Made by a program: the position numbers and the translations under genes | Assembly (NCBI RefSeq): GCF_036013935.1 | Contig: NZ_CP107902.1 | Coordinates: forward strand, 5,551,001 to 5,615,000 | Length of the DNA: 64,000 nucleotides | DNA from: Streptomyces sp. NBC_00461 | GTDB taxonomy: Bacteria > Actinomycetota > Actinomycetes > Streptomycetales > Streptomycetaceae | Direction of reading: 5' to 3' | Shown here: one piece after another, positions 16,034 to 24,913 of the stretch | Layout: every line of letters begins with the position of its first letter | Position numbering within the stretch: the stretch's first letter is position 1 | Notes under the pieces: model-generated | What the model saw: the letters and a program-made list of their open reading frames with translations, nothing else | Database searches by the model: none | What the model was told of the DNA's origin: nothing

Positions 16034-16942
16034 GTGAAGGACATGGAGGACCGGGCGCCGAGGATCGCCGTCGCCGTGGTGACCATGGGGAACAGGCCCG
16101 ACGAGGTCGACGCCCTGCTGGAGTCCGTCGCCAAGCAGGACGTGGCACCCGCCCGCATCGTGGTCGTCGGCAACGGCTGCCCGCTGCCCGACTTCGCCGA
16201 CCGCCTGGCGCTCCCCGGCGAGGTCACCCTCCTCGAACTCGACGAGAACCTCGGCTGCCCCGGCGGCCGGAACCAGGCACTGGTCCGGCTGCGGGAGTTC
16301 GGGGACGTGGACGTCGTCGTGGAACTGGACGACGACGGGCTGCTCGTCGACGCGGACGTACTGCGACGGGTACGGGACCACTTCGCGGCCGACCCGAGGC
16401 TCGGCATCGTCGGCTTCCGTATCGCGGACGAGCACGGCGAGACACAGCAGCGGCACGTGCCCCGGGTCGGCGCATCCGACCCGATGAAGGGCGGCTACGT
16501 CACGGGATTCCTCGGCGGCGGCCACGGCTTCCGCACGGCCATGCTCGACGAGATCGGCGACTGGCCCGCCGAGTTCTTCTTCGCTCACGAGGAAACCGAC
16601 ATGGCCTGGCGCGCCACCGACGCCGGCTGGCGGATCCTGTACGCACCCGAACTGCTGCTCCAGCATCCGAAGACCTCACCGGCCCGGCACGCCATCTACT
16701 ACCGCGTGAACGCCCGCAACCGGGTCTGGCTGGTCCGCCGCCGACTGCCCATCCCCCTGATCCCGGTCCACCTGGGGATCTGGACGCTGCTCACACTCCT
16801 GCGGACGCGCTCGCGGGCCGGTCTGCGGGCCTGGTTCGGCGGGTTCGTCGAGGGGCTGCGGGAGCCGGCCGGCGAGCGGCGGCCCATGCGCTGGCGGACG
16901 GTGTGGCGGCTCGCCCGGCTGGGTCGGCCGCCCGTCATCTGA
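16034..16942 (+). CDS. Family 2 glycosyltransferase (GT-A fold)
   Basis: 302 residues from GTG 16034; an ATG at 16043 behind GGGGTG is an equally good start. The N-terminal domain has IAVAVVTMGNRPDEVDALL, LLELDENLGCPGGRNQAL, and the acidic metal/nucleotide-sugar motif VVELDDDG (DxD-like). FFFAHEETDMAWRATDAGWR carries the acceptor-side ED/QxxRW-like region. It resembles rhamnosyltransferase-like GT2 enzymes. A hydrophobic C-terminal segment (LIPVHLGIWTLLTLL) suggests membrane association. The sugar and acceptor are unknown. A clear terminator follows. Confidence 0.88.
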   Translation: MKDMEDRAPRIAVAVVTMGNRPDEVDALLESVAKQDVAPARIVVVGNGCPLPDFADRLALPGEVTLLELDENLGCPGGRNQALVRLREFGDVDVVVELDDDGLLVDADVLRRVRDHFAADPRLGIVGFRIADEHGETQQRHVPRVGASDPMKGGYVTGFLGGGHGFRTAMLDEIGDWPAEFFFAHEETDMAWRATDAGWRILYAPELLLQHPKTSPARHAIYYRVNARNRVWLVRRRLPIPLIPVHLGIWTLLTLLRTRSRAGLRAWFGGFVEGLREPAGERRPMRWRTVWRLARLGRPPVI

Positions 16943-16951
16943 AGGCAGGAC

Positions 16952-16990
16952 GAGGGTCCCGGTCGTTCACCTCCGCCGACCGGGACCCTC
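16952..16990 (+). terminator. Terminator of the glycosyltransferase gene
   Basis: A 14-bp perfect stem (GAGGGTCCCGGTCG with its complement) and an 11-nt loop lie 10 bp after the stop codon. Confidence 0.85.
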
Positions 16991-17278
16991 TCGTGTCCCC
17001 GGATCCGGCCGCGGCAGCGACACTCCCCCGAGTTACGCGTTCTACGCGCGCACCCCCGGGCCAGATCCGATGAGGTGATCACATCAGGCCCTGCCAACGG
17101 ATCGCTAACATGTGGCCAACGGGTCTGCGGTCAGGCGTCGGTCGAATGGCGTGAAAGCCGCCGGCCGCCGACGCCGGACGGCCGCAGCCGCGGCGGATTC
17201 GAACGGAGACCGTCGAGAAATGGGTGGCGGGAAACCGTCGTGACAAGGGCGGAAATCCGCCAAGAAGGCGGAAACGCA
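16991..17278. other. Upstream region of the SARP-type regulator
   Basis: About 290 bp with no gene. It contains the palindrome GTGATCAC near 17060 and alternative in-frame start codons for the downstream regulator (17075, GTG 17240). Confidence 0.3.
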
Positions 17279-20200
17279 GTGGACGGCGTGAGGCGGCACG
17301 AGCTGCGCTTCGGACTGCTGGGACCGCCGGTTCTGTACGACGTCCAGAGCGCCCCAGGTGTGTCCGGCGCCGACGACGAGGCCGGTGTCAACGCGATCGG
17401 CAGCCCCAAGGTCCGTACCCTCCTTGCCGCCCTGCTCCTCGAAGCCGGCCGTGTCGTATCCGTCGAGACGCTCAAGGACGCGCTGTGGGGCGGGGCGCCG
17501 CCCGCCTCCGCACAGGCCTCGCTGCACAACCACGTGGCCCGGCTGCGACGGCTGCTGGACGACCCCGAGCGGCTACGGGCCGTGCCGCCCGGATATGTGC
17601 TGAGGGTCGAACAGGGCGAACTGGACGTCCATGTTTTCGAACGCCATGTCGCGGCGGCACGCGGTGCGCACGCCGACCGCGACTGGGAGCGGACCGCGCG
17701 TGAGTGCATGTCCGCACTCGCACTGTGGCGCGGCACCCCGCTCAGCGGGCTCCCCGCCGAGCTGAGCGGATACGCCTTCGTCCAGCGTCTGCAGGAGGCG
17801 CGGCTGCTGCTGCTGGAATGGCGCCATGACGCCGAGCTGGCCGCCGGCAGCGCCCGACTCGACGTGCTCGTACCGGAGTTGGCCGCCCTGACCGCCGAGC
17901 ATCCGCTGCGGGAGGCCTACCACCGCCAGCTGATGCTCGCCCTGCACCGCACCGGCCGGCAGGCCGAGGCCCTCGCCGTCCACCGCGACCTGCGCACCCG
18001 CCTGGTGGAGGAACTGGGCGTCGAACCGGGCGCGGCGGTACGCGAGGCGCATACGGAGGTACTGAAAGGCGCCGACCCGGCAGGCGCCGATGGCGGGCAA
18101 CGCCCGCCCAGGCCACCCGCACCCCGCGACGAAAGCAGTACGGGTGGTGGAGCACATGGGCTCTCGCACCACGTCGAAGGCCGGGTGCCACCCGCCACGT
18201 CACCCTCCACGCCACCCGCGCCGGCCCAACTCCCTCCGCCCCCACCCCACTTCACCGGCCGCGCCCCCGAACAGACGGACCTGCACCGGGCCCTGCTCGA
18301 CCGGCGCAGTCACGCCCTCACCGTCATCAGCGGCATGGCAGGGGTAGGCAAGAGCGCCCTCGCCCTGCACGTCTCCCATCAGTTGCGGGAACGTTTCCCC
18401 GACGGTCAGCTGTACGTCAATCTGCACGGCGCCACCCCCGGCATGACCCCGCTCACCTCCGCCCAGGCGCTCACCGCCCTGCTCCGCGACCTCGGCACAG
18501 AGCCCCGCCGCATCCCCGAACACCCGGACGCGGCCGCCGCGTTGCTGCGCTCGCTGCTCGCACCGACCCGCACGCTGCTGGTCCTGGACGACGCGGCGAA
18601 CGCCGCACAGGTGCGGCCGCTGCTGCCGGCCGGCGCCGGGTGCGCAGTGATCGTCACCAGCCGTTCGCCGCTGACCGCCCTCGACGGCGCCCGCCGCTTC
18701 CCGCTCACCCCCTTGAGCGACGAGGAGAGCGCCGCGCTGCTGCGGGCGCTCTCCGGCCGCAGCGCCCTCGACGCGGCCCACCCCCTCGTCGAACTCGCCG
18801 GCCGCCTCCCGCTCGCCCTGCGCATCGTCGCGGCCCGCCTCGCCGCCCGCCGCGCGCTCACCCCTGACGTACTCGCCGGTCAACTGGCCGCCACCGAGGG
18901 GCGGTTGCACCATCTGGAGTACGACGACCTGAGTGTCCGCCGCTCCCTGGCCGTCGCCCACGGCGCGCTCGCCGCCTCGGAGCGCGAGGCCGACCGGGAC
19001 GCCGCCCTCGTGCTGCGCGGCATCGGCGCCCTCGATCTGCCCGCGTACGGCGCCCCCTTGCTCGCCCACCTCGTCGGCATCGACGCGCGCCGCGCCGAGG
19101 CCGCGTTGGACCGGCTCGTCGACGTGGCCCTCCTGGAGGAGACGGCGTACGGCCGCTACGCCCCGCACGACCTGGTGCGCGACTTCGCCCGCGAACTCGC
19201 CGCCGACGAGACCGACGCCGTCGACTCCGCCCTGCCCTGGTACGCCGCCGCGGCCGAACTCGCCCTCGCCGCACTCGTCGAACCGGGCCTGGACCGGGAC
19301 GACCGCCGCCGCCCGACCGCGGCCCAGCCGCCGGACCACGCGGCGCACGTGGCCGCCCTTCCCGGCTTCGAATCCTCCGGACAGGCCTTCGCCTGGGGCG
19401 ACATGGAGCTGGGGAACGTCGTCACACTGGTCGAGCGGCACGCCGAGGACACCGACGACCTGAGGGCCGCCCGGATCTCGGTGCTGATCCGCCTCTTCTT
19501 CCCGTATGTGCAGCGCAGTGGCCGTGTCGCCGAGATGGAGGTGCTCGGCCGGGCCGCGCTGAGCGTGGCGCGCCGGCTCGGTGACGAGGCCGCCGAGGCG
19601 TACGCGCTGGGGGACCTGGCCGGCCTGCACTTCCTGACCGGGCAGCAGAGCGAGGCCCTCGACCTCAACGACCGGGCACTGGCGGTCTGGCGGCGACTCG
19701 ACCGCGTCTCCTGGATGCGCCGCTGCCTCAACAACCGGGGCCTGCTGCTCGAAGGACTCGGCCGCTACGAGGAGTCCGAGCGGGCCCTGCGCAAGAGCCT
19801 GGAGTACTCACGGCAGTTGAACGACCCGCACGGCGAGGCCGTGACCCACAGCCACCTCGGCAACCTGTACGAGCACACCGATCCGCGGGCCGCGATCGAG
19901 CAGCACCGGCGCTCGCTCGCCATCGGCCACGAGATCGGTGCCGTGATCGTGCAGCACTCCGCTCACTGCAACATCGGGTACGCCCATCTCACCCTCGGCG
20001 AACCGGCCGCCGCCGTCCCGCACTTCGAGGAGAGCCTGCGCATCCTGGGCGGACACGGAGACTGGCACGGAGAGTCGCAGACCCGGCTCGGGATGGTGCG
20101 CGCGCTGCGGCTGCTCGGCCGTACGGACCGGGCCGGCGGCGAGTGCGCCGAACTGCTCCGCCGCGCGAACGCCCGCTCCGACTGCTACACGAGCGGTCTC

Positions 20201-20356
20201 GTGCGCCATCAGTACGGCCTCCTGCTGCGGGAAGGGGGTCACGCGCTGGAGGCGTACGAGGAGTGGCGCGCGGCGCTCGACGCCCTGGACGGGACGGACG
20301 AGAAGACGGTGGTGACGGAACTGCGAGAACTACTGGCCGACCCGGAAACCCGCTGA
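17279..20356 (+). CDS. AfsR/SARP-family transcriptional regulator with NB-ARC and TPR domains
   Basis: 1025 residues from the GTG at 17279, which follows GAAGG; earlier in-frame starts (17075, 17240) add unconserved sequence. The order is an OmpR-type winged helix (about 8-105, LRFGLLGPPVLYD, then SPKVRTLLAALLLEAGRVV), a bacterial transcriptional activation domain (~110-265, ending LVEELGVEPGAAVREAH), a Pro-rich linker, an NB-ARC ATPase with Walker A GMAGVGKS and Walker B LLVLDDA, and a C-terminal TPR region (~760-1000: ALGDLAGLHF, CLNNRGLLLEGLGRYEESE). This is the AfsR layout. Such proteins activate secondary metabolism genes, often after phosphorylation by Ser/Thr kinases. No biosynthetic cluster is next to it, so its targets are unknown. 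Confidence 0.9.
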   Translation: MDGVRRHELRFGLLGPPVLYDVQSAPGVSGADDEAGVNAIGSPKVRTLLAALLLEAGRVVSVETLKDALWGGAPPASAQASLHNHVARLRRLLDDPERLRAVPPGYVLRVEQGELDVHVFERHVAAARGAHADRDWERTARECMSALALWRGTPLSGLPAELSGYAFVQRLQEARLLLLEWRHDAELAAGSARLDVLVPELAALTAEHPLREAYHRQLMLALHRTGRQAEALAVHRDLRTRLVEELGVEPGAAVREAHTEVLKGADPAGADGGQRPPRPPAPRDESSTGGGAHGLSHHVEGRVPPATSPSTPPAPAQLPPPPPHFTGRAPEQTDLHRALLDRRSHALTVISGMAGVGKSALALHVSHQLRERFPDGQLYVNLHGATPGMTPLTSAQALTALLRDLGTEPRRIPEHPDAAAALLRSLLAPTRTLLVLDDAANAAQVRPLLPAGAGCAVIVTSRSPLTALDGARRFPLTPLSDEESAALLRALSGRSALDAAHPLVELAGRLPLALRIVAARLAARRALTPDVLAGQLAATEGRLHHLEYDDLSVRRSLAVAHGALAASEREADRDAALVLRGIGALDLPAYGAPLLAHLVGIDARRAEAALDRLVDVALLEETAYGRYAPHDLVRDFARELAADETDAVDSALPWYAAAAELALAALVEPGLDRDDRRRPTAAQPPDHAAHVAALPGFESSGQAFAWGDMELGNVVTLVERHAEDTDDLRAARISVLIRLFFPYVQRSGRVAEMEVLGRAALSVARRLGDEAAEAYALGDLAGLHFLTGQQSEALDLNDRALAVWRRLDRVSWMRRCLNNRGLLLEGLGRYEESERALRKSLEYSRQLNDPHGEAVTHSHLGNLYEHTDPRAAIEQHRRSLAIGHEIGAVIVQHSAHCNIGYAHLTLGEPAAAVPHFEESLRILGGHGDWHGESQTRLGMVRALRLLGRTDRAGGECAELLRRANARSDCYTSGLVRHQYGLLLREGGHALEAYEEWRAALDALDGTDEKTVVTELRELLADPETR

Positions 20357-20395
20357 CCCCCGAACTCCGGCCCGCCCCCGCCTGCCGCGCACCCC

Positions 20396-22087
20396 TCACT
20401 TCGCGTCGGCATAGCACTCCACCACCGCCGTGGTGAACGGGAACCGTACCGGCGTCTCCCCGAACGTCAGCCGCCCCGCCAGCTCAGCCGCCTCCCGGAT
20501 CGCCGTCACCACCGCCTCCGCCTCCCGCTCGGGGCAGTGCACGATCACCTCGTCGTGCTGGAAGAAGACCAGCTCGGCCGCCATGCCCGCGCAGGCCTGG
20601 CGCAGGGCGGCGAGCAGCAGCAGGGCCCAGTCGGCGGCGCTGCCCTGGACGACGAAGTTGCGGGCGAAGCGGCCGCGGGCGCGGGCGTTGGTGGAGGCGT
20701 AGCCCGGCACCCAGTCGGTCCCGGCGGGGGTCTCGGCCGGTTCGTCCTGCGGGATGCCCGCCTCCTCCGCCGCGTCGTCGCCCGCCCCGGCGGCGGGCGG
20801 ACACGTCCGCCCCAGCCAGGTCCGCACGAGCCGTCCCTCCTCGCCCGCGCGCGCCGCGTCGTCGACGTACGCCACCGCCCTGGGGAAGCGGCGTCTGAGC
20901 GCGGCGAGGTTCTTCAGGCCGTCGCCGGAGGTCTGGCCGTAGACCGCGCCCAGCACGGCGAGCTTGGCCTGGGCCCGGTCGCCGGAGAAGGCCCGGTCGG
21001 AGACGGACTGGTAGAGGTCGGTCTCGCGGCCGGCCACCTCCATGAGCCCCGGGTCGCGGGAGATGGCCGCGAGCACACGTGGCTCCATCTGATCGGCGTC
21101 CGCGACGACGAGCCGCCAGCCGGGGTCGGCGACGGCGGCCCGCCGGATCACCTTGGGGATCTGCAGCGCGCCCCCACCATTGGTGACCCATCTGCCCGTG
21201 ACGGTCCCGCCCGCGAGGAACTCGGGTCTGAACCGGCCGTCGCGCACCCAGTCCTGCAGCCAGGACCAGCCGTGGGCGACCCAGATCCGGTACAACTTCT
21301 TGTACTCCAGCAGCGGCTTCACGGCCGGGTGGTCGACGGACTCGATCTCCCAGCGCCGGGTCGACCTGACCTTGATCCCGGCCTGAGCGAACGCCTTGAT
21401 GACGTCGGCGGGCAGATCGGGCCGGACGCGGCGCCCGAAGGCGGTGGACACCTCGTCGGCCAGTTCGGCGAGGCGGCGGGGCTCGCCACCGCCCGCGTAC
21501 CGCTCGCCGAGGAGTTCGTGCAGCAGCCGGCGGTGCACGTCGGTGCTCCACGGCAGTCCCGCCCGGTTCATCTCGGCGGCGATCAGCATGCCCGCCGACT
21601 CGGCCGCGGTCAGCAGTCGCATCCGGTCGGGGTGCGCGGTGGCGTCGTGCCGGCGCTGCTGCTCGGCGTACACCTCGGCCAGGTCGGGCAGCGGCACATG
21701 GACGGTCTGCGGTTCGAAGAGGGGGGACTGAGCGCCTGGCTCGGCGGAGCGCTGCGGCGGGTCGGGCGGTACGGGGCCGCCGCGCAGCCGGGCCAGGGCG
21801 GCGGCCGCCGAGTGGGGTTCCCCGTACCGTCCCTCGTGGCCGAGGAGGAGGGTCTCGGCGTCCTCGATGTCGTAGCACCGCTCCACTCGCACCCCCGTGG
21901 CGAGCAGGCGCGGATAGACCTCGGTGGTGGATCGCCACACCCAGCGCGCGACCTCGGGCCGCACCCGCACGGCCGTGGCGAGGTCGGGCTCCCAGCGGAC
22001 CGCTCCGGCGAGCAGCCCGTCCGGACCGAGGGGGGCGATCTCCACGCCACCGTCCTCGGCCGGAGCGAGCGCCCAGCGATCGGTCAT
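20396..22087 (-). CDS. DNA polymerase I-like family A polymerase without 5' nuclease domain
   Basis: 563 residues from the ATG at 22087; a TTG at 22117 is possible. The first ~170 residues are a degenerate 3'-5' exonuclease-like region. The palm and fingers follow: motif A as LVVADADQMEPRVLAAI (instead of DYSQIELR), motif B RAQAKLAVLGAVYGQTSGDG, and motif C FFQHDEVIVH with the catalytic HDE. The 5' nuclease domain of housekeeping PolA is absent, and the protein is roughly 340 residues shorter. It corresponds to the 'bifunctional 3'-5' exonuclease/DNA polymerase' found in Streptomyces in addition to PolA. A role in repair or gap filling is inferred. The change of motif A Ile-Glu-Leu to Met-Glu-Pro is unusual. 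Confidence 0.9.
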   Translation of the reverse strand: MTDRWALAPAEDGGVEIAPLGPDGLLAGAVRWEPDLATAVRVRPEVARWVWRSTTEVYPRLLATGVRVERCYDIEDAETLLLGHEGRYGEPHSAAAALARLRGGPVPPDPPQRSAEPGAQSPLFEPQTVHVPLPDLAEVYAEQQRRHDATAHPDRMRLLTAAESAGMLIAAEMNRAGLPWSTDVHRRLLHELLGERYAGGGEPRRLAELADEVSTAFGRRVRPDLPADVIKAFAQAGIKVRSTRRWEIESVDHPAVKPLLEYKKLYRIWVAHGWSWLQDWVRDGRFRPEFLAGGTVTGRWVTNGGGALQIPKVIRRAAVADPGWRLVVADADQMEPRVLAAISRDPGLMEVAGRETDLYQSVSDRAFSGDRAQAKLAVLGAVYGQTSGDGLKNLAALRRRFPRAVAYVDDAARAGEEGRLVRTWLGRTCPPAAGAGDDAAEEAGIPQDEPAETPAGTDWVPGYASTNARARGRFARNFVVQGSAADWALLLLAALRQACAGMAAELVFFQHDEVIVHCPEREAEAVVTAIREAAELAGRLTFGETPVRFPFTTAVVECYADAK

Positions 22088-22138
22088 GGTGGCGAGTGTC
22101 GCAGGGGGGTCTGACAACGGCCTCCGCGGGCGACGGTC

Positions 22139-22870
22139 TCAGCCCTCCTCGCCAGGGATCTTCAGATAGCCCGCGAGCGCCTTGGCGAGCTCGGCCTCCA
22201 CCGGTTCCTTCTCCAGCCCGAGGCCGGCCAGCACTCCGGAGCCGTGCTCGAACTCCAGCAGCGCCAGCAGGATGTGCTCGGTGCCGACGTAGTTGTGGCC
22301 GAGGCGCAGGGCCTCGCGGAAGGTGAGTTCCAGGACCTTCTTGGCGTCGGAGGCGTACGGGACGAGCTCCGGGGTCTCCTCGGCGGCCGGCGGGAGCGCG
22401 GCGGTCGCCGCCTCGCGCACGGAGTCGAGGGAGACGCCCTGCTGAACGATCGCCTTGGCGGCCAGGCCCTCCGGTTCGGCGAGCAGGCCGAGGGCCAGGT
22501 GCGCGGGCACGACCTCGGAGTTGCCGGTGGTCTTGGCCTGGTTGTGGGCGGTCATCACCACGTTGCGGGCGCGCGGCGTGTAGCGGCCGAATCCCTGGTT
22601 CGGGTCGAGGGCGGTCGACTCCTTGGGCACGAACCGCTTCTGTGCGGCCTGCCGGGTCACGCCCATGCTCTGGCCGATGTCCGTCCAGGAGGCGCCGGAC
22701 CGCCGGGCCTGGTCCACGAAGTGACCGATCAGGTGGTCGGCCACTTCACCGAGGTGATCGGCGGCGATGACCGCGTCCTGGAGTTGGTCGAGGGGTTCGG
22801 AGTGAACCTTCTTGATGGCTGCGATGAGGTCGTCGAGACGTACGGACGACGTGGTCGGATTCGTCGACAT
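22139..22870 (-). CDS. ClpN-domain protein with N-terminal helix-turn-helix
   Basis: 243 residues from the ATG at 22870. Residues ~10-80 contain a helix-turn-helix (SWTDIGQSMGVTRQAAQKRF, 61-80). Residues ~95-235 hold two Clp amino-terminal repeats (FGRYTPRARNVVMTAHNQAK and FREALRLGHNYVGTEHILLA). These are the repeats by which ClpA/ClpC bind substrates and adaptors. There is no AAA+ ATPase. A DNA-binding protein with a ClpC-type peptide-binding domain could act as a regulator tuned to protein damage or to Clp adaptors; that is inference. Two 19-bp palindromes lie immediately upstream, and the nearer one overlaps the ribosome-binding region, so self-repression is likely. It is divergent from the DUF2786 gene. 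Confidence 0.88.
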   Translation of the reverse strand: MSTNPTTSSVRLDDLIAAIKKVHSEPLDQLQDAVIAADHLGEVADHLIGHFVDQARRSGASWTDIGQSMGVTRQAAQKRFVPKESTALDPNQGFGRYTPRARNVVMTAHNQAKTTGNSEVVPAHLALGLLAEPEGLAAKAIVQQGVSLDSVREAATAALPPAAEETPELVPYASDAKKVLELTFREALRLGHNYVGTEHILLALLEFEHGSGVLAGLGLEKEPVEAELAKALAGYLKIPGEEG

Positions 22871-22871
22871 G

Positions 22872-22919
22872 TGTCAACCCTAGGTTGACACTCCCCGCCC
22901 TGTCAACCCTTGGTTGACA
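22872..22919. promoter_or_regulatory. Two 19-bp palindromes TGTCAACC-N3-GGTTGACA, candidate operators
   Basis: Copies at 22872-22890 and 22901-22919 differ by one base in the centre (CTA versus CTT) and are spaced 29 bp centre to centre. They lie directly upstream of the ClpN/HTH gene and ~125 bp from the divergent DUF2786 gene. TTGACA in the arms also matches a -35 element. The adjacent helix-turn-helix protein is the simplest candidate ligand. Confidence 0.7.
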
Positions 22920-23044
22920 GTCGGTCGCCTCGCACGTGCGCCGCGCCGAAGCGCGGAGCCGACCGACAGGTGGGTGAGGCTGAGAGAGGACCTGATCCGC
23001 GGCCGGCCAGCCGCGCTGTCAGTGCCTCGTGGCACGATCGACGA

Positions 23045-24205
23045 GTGAGCAGCACTGCCTCCAGCACCGTCGAAAGCGCCTTCCGGGCCGCCCTGTACGC
23101 CGAGACCGACACCGCCCTCGACGCGGGCGCCTCCCTGCTGGCCGCGCACCCGGCAGCGGACGAAGAACTCGCCGACCGCGGCCGGGAGTTCGTGGCGACG
23201 GCATGGCGGCGCGGCTGGCAGCCCGCCGACGTCGTCCGGATGGTGCGGCGCGAGCTGGAGGACGTACACGTACGCCTGGCGTCGGCGCTGATCCGCGCGC
23301 AGAGGCCCGACGACCGCCCGCGCGGCCCCCGCTGGACCGCGCAGCTGGACGAGCTCACGGCCGAGGCGGCCGAAGCCGAGGCCGGCGGCCCGCCACCGCG
23401 CACCGACCGCTTCACGCACGCGACCACCGTCCTGGAGCTGTACCGCCTGCTGCTGCGCCTGCCGACCCTCGACCCCCTCGACGAGCCCACGCGGCAGCCC
23501 GGTGCCGGTGCCGGTGCCGACGCCGGTCCCAGATCCGAGTCGCGCATGCTCACCCGTATCCGCGCACTGCTCGCCAAGGCGGAGGCGACCGGCTTCCCCC
23601 AGGAGGCGGAGGCACTGTCCGCGAAGGCGCAGGAGCTGATGGCCCGCCACAGCATCGACGAGGCGCTGCTCGCCGCCCGGGCGCCGTCCCCCGACGCCCC
23701 CGGAGCGTGCCGGATCGGCGTCGAGGCGCCGTACGAGCAGGCGAAGGCGGTGCTGCTGGACGCGGTGGCCACCGCGAACCACTGCCGGGCCGTGTGGAAC
23801 GAGCCGCTGGGCTTCTCCACCGTCGTCGGCTTCGAGGCGGACCTGGAGGTGGTCGAGCTCCTGTACACCTCGCTCCTCGTGCAGGCCACGACGGCCATGA
23901 CGAAGGCGGAGACGGCCCAGCGGGCGGGCGGCCGCAGACGCACCAAGACCTTCCGGCAGTCCTTTCTCGCGGCCTACGCCCACCGGATAGGCACGCGCCT
24001 GGCGGCGGCCGCCGAGACGCAGGTGACCGACGACCTGCTCCCGGTGCTGGCCTCCCGCGAGGTCGCGGTCACCGCGCACACGGACCGCATGTTCCCGCAG
24101 ACGACCACGTCCCGCCTGCGCGGGGTGAGCGACGCCGCGGGCTGGACCGAGGGCGCGCAGGCAGCGGACCGGGCCCAGGTAGGGGCCCGGCCACGGCTTC
24201 CGTGA
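23045..24205 (+). CDS. DUF2786 domain-containing protein
   Basis: 386 residues from the GTG at 23045. No Shine-Dalgarno sequence is visible, so a leaderless message is possible. Residues ~168-207 match DUF2786 (MLTRIRALLAKAEATGFPQE, then AEALSAKAQELMARHSIDEA), a short helical region of unknown function. The C-terminal third has a conserved FRQSFLAAYAHRIGTRL segment seen in related Streptomyces proteins. A low-complexity GAGAGADAG linker lies at ~153-161. There is no signal peptide, so it is cytoplasmic. Function is unknown. Confidence 0.8.
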   Translation: MSSTASSTVESAFRAALYAETDTALDAGASLLAAHPAADEELADRGREFVATAWRRGWQPADVVRMVRRELEDVHVRLASALIRAQRPDDRPRGPRWTAQLDELTAEAAEAEAGGPPPRTDRFTHATTVLELYRLLLRLPTLDPLDEPTRQPGAGAGADAGPRSESRMLTRIRALLAKAEATGFPQEAEALSAKAQELMARHSIDEALLAARAPSPDAPGACRIGVEAPYEQAKAVLLDAVATANHCRAVWNEPLGFSTVVGFEADLEVVELLYTSLLVQATTAMTKAETAQRAGGRRRTKTFRQSFLAAYAHRIGTRLAAAAETQVTDDLLPVLASREVAVTAHTDRMFPQTTTSRLRGVSDAAGWTEGAQAADRAQVGARPRLP

Positions 24206-24210
24206 AGGCG

Positions 24211-24255
24211 TACGGGCGTGAGACGTACGGGCGTGAGACGTACGGGCGTCAGTCG
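24211..24255. repeat. 15-bp tandem repeat x3 between convergent genes
   Basis: TACGGGCGTGAGACG occurs at 24211-24225 and 24226-24240, with a third, slightly diverged copy at 24241-24255. The last copy overlaps the stop codon of the DUF4232 lipoprotein gene on the other strand. Confidence 0.85.
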
Positions 24256-24797
24256 CCGGCCTGCTGGAAGGCGGTCACCGAGGCGTTCGGGCTGCTCGCG
24301 CCGCTCTTGAGAGCGACGTCGCCGTAGGACCACTTGAAGCTGTGGGCGGCGCTGGAGCCGGGCAGGGTGAACGCCGCGGTCTTCACCGCGAGGCTCTTGC
24401 TTCCGCCCGCCTCGCCCCGGACGTAGGCGATCGTGAAGGAGGCGGTCGCGTCCTTGGCGAGGGTCAGTTTCTGGGCCTTGGCGGCCTTGTCGGCAGGGAC
24501 GGTGCTGGAGTCGGCGCCCGCGTGCAGGCCGACACCCGGGAAGCCGTTCAGGGTGCACTTGGAGCCGCGGTTGGTGATCGTGACGGTGACGTTGCCGGAG
24601 TCCCCGGCGCCCGGGGCCGCGCTCGCCGCGACCTGCACACCGACGCCGTCGAGCGTGCAGGCGTCACCGGCCTTGCTCTCGCTCGTGCCGCTCTTGTTCG
24701 TGTCGCCGCTCGCGGCGCCGTCACCGCCGTTGTCGTCGCAGGCGGTCAGCAGAAGGGCCGCGGCGAGGGCGGCGACGGTGATCGGGGTGGCGCGCAT
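24249..24797 (-). CDS. DUF4232 lipoprotein
   Basis: 182 residues from the ATG at 24797, which follows AGAGGAC; a longer in-frame extension lacks a ribosome site. A type II signal sequence ends in LTAC with the lipidated Cys at 20. A Gly/Asp/Ser-rich spacer follows, then a DUF4232 domain from ~43 to the end (NVTVTITNRGSKCTLNGFPG, SFTIAYV). DUF4232 proteins are surface lipoproteins of actinobacteria with an Ig-like fold and unknown role. A second lipoprotein gene lies just upstream in the same orientation. Confidence 0.85.
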   Translation of the reverse strand: MRATPITVAALAAALLLTACDDNGGDGAASGDTNKSGTSESKAGDACTLDGVGVQVAASAAPGAGDSGNVTVTITNRGSKCTLNGFPGVGLHAGADSSTVPADKAAKAQKLTLAKDATASFTIAYVRGEAGGSKSLAVKTAAFTLPGSSAAHSFKWSYGDVALKSGASSPNASVTAFQQAGD

Positions 24798-24913
24798 ATG
24801 GGTCCTCTGGTGCTCTGCGGCGTGACGCCGGGGATCGCGTGCATGGATCATCACGCACGCACCCGTGCGGCGGTTGCCCGCCCCTGCCTGACTACGGCCC
24901 GACTACTGTTCGA

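Noticed and set aside
15470..16666. 398-codon minus-strand frame opposite the glycosyltransferase
   Set aside because: It is the reverse of a clear GT2 gene and its composition (Gly/Val/Asp-rich) is typical of antisense frames.
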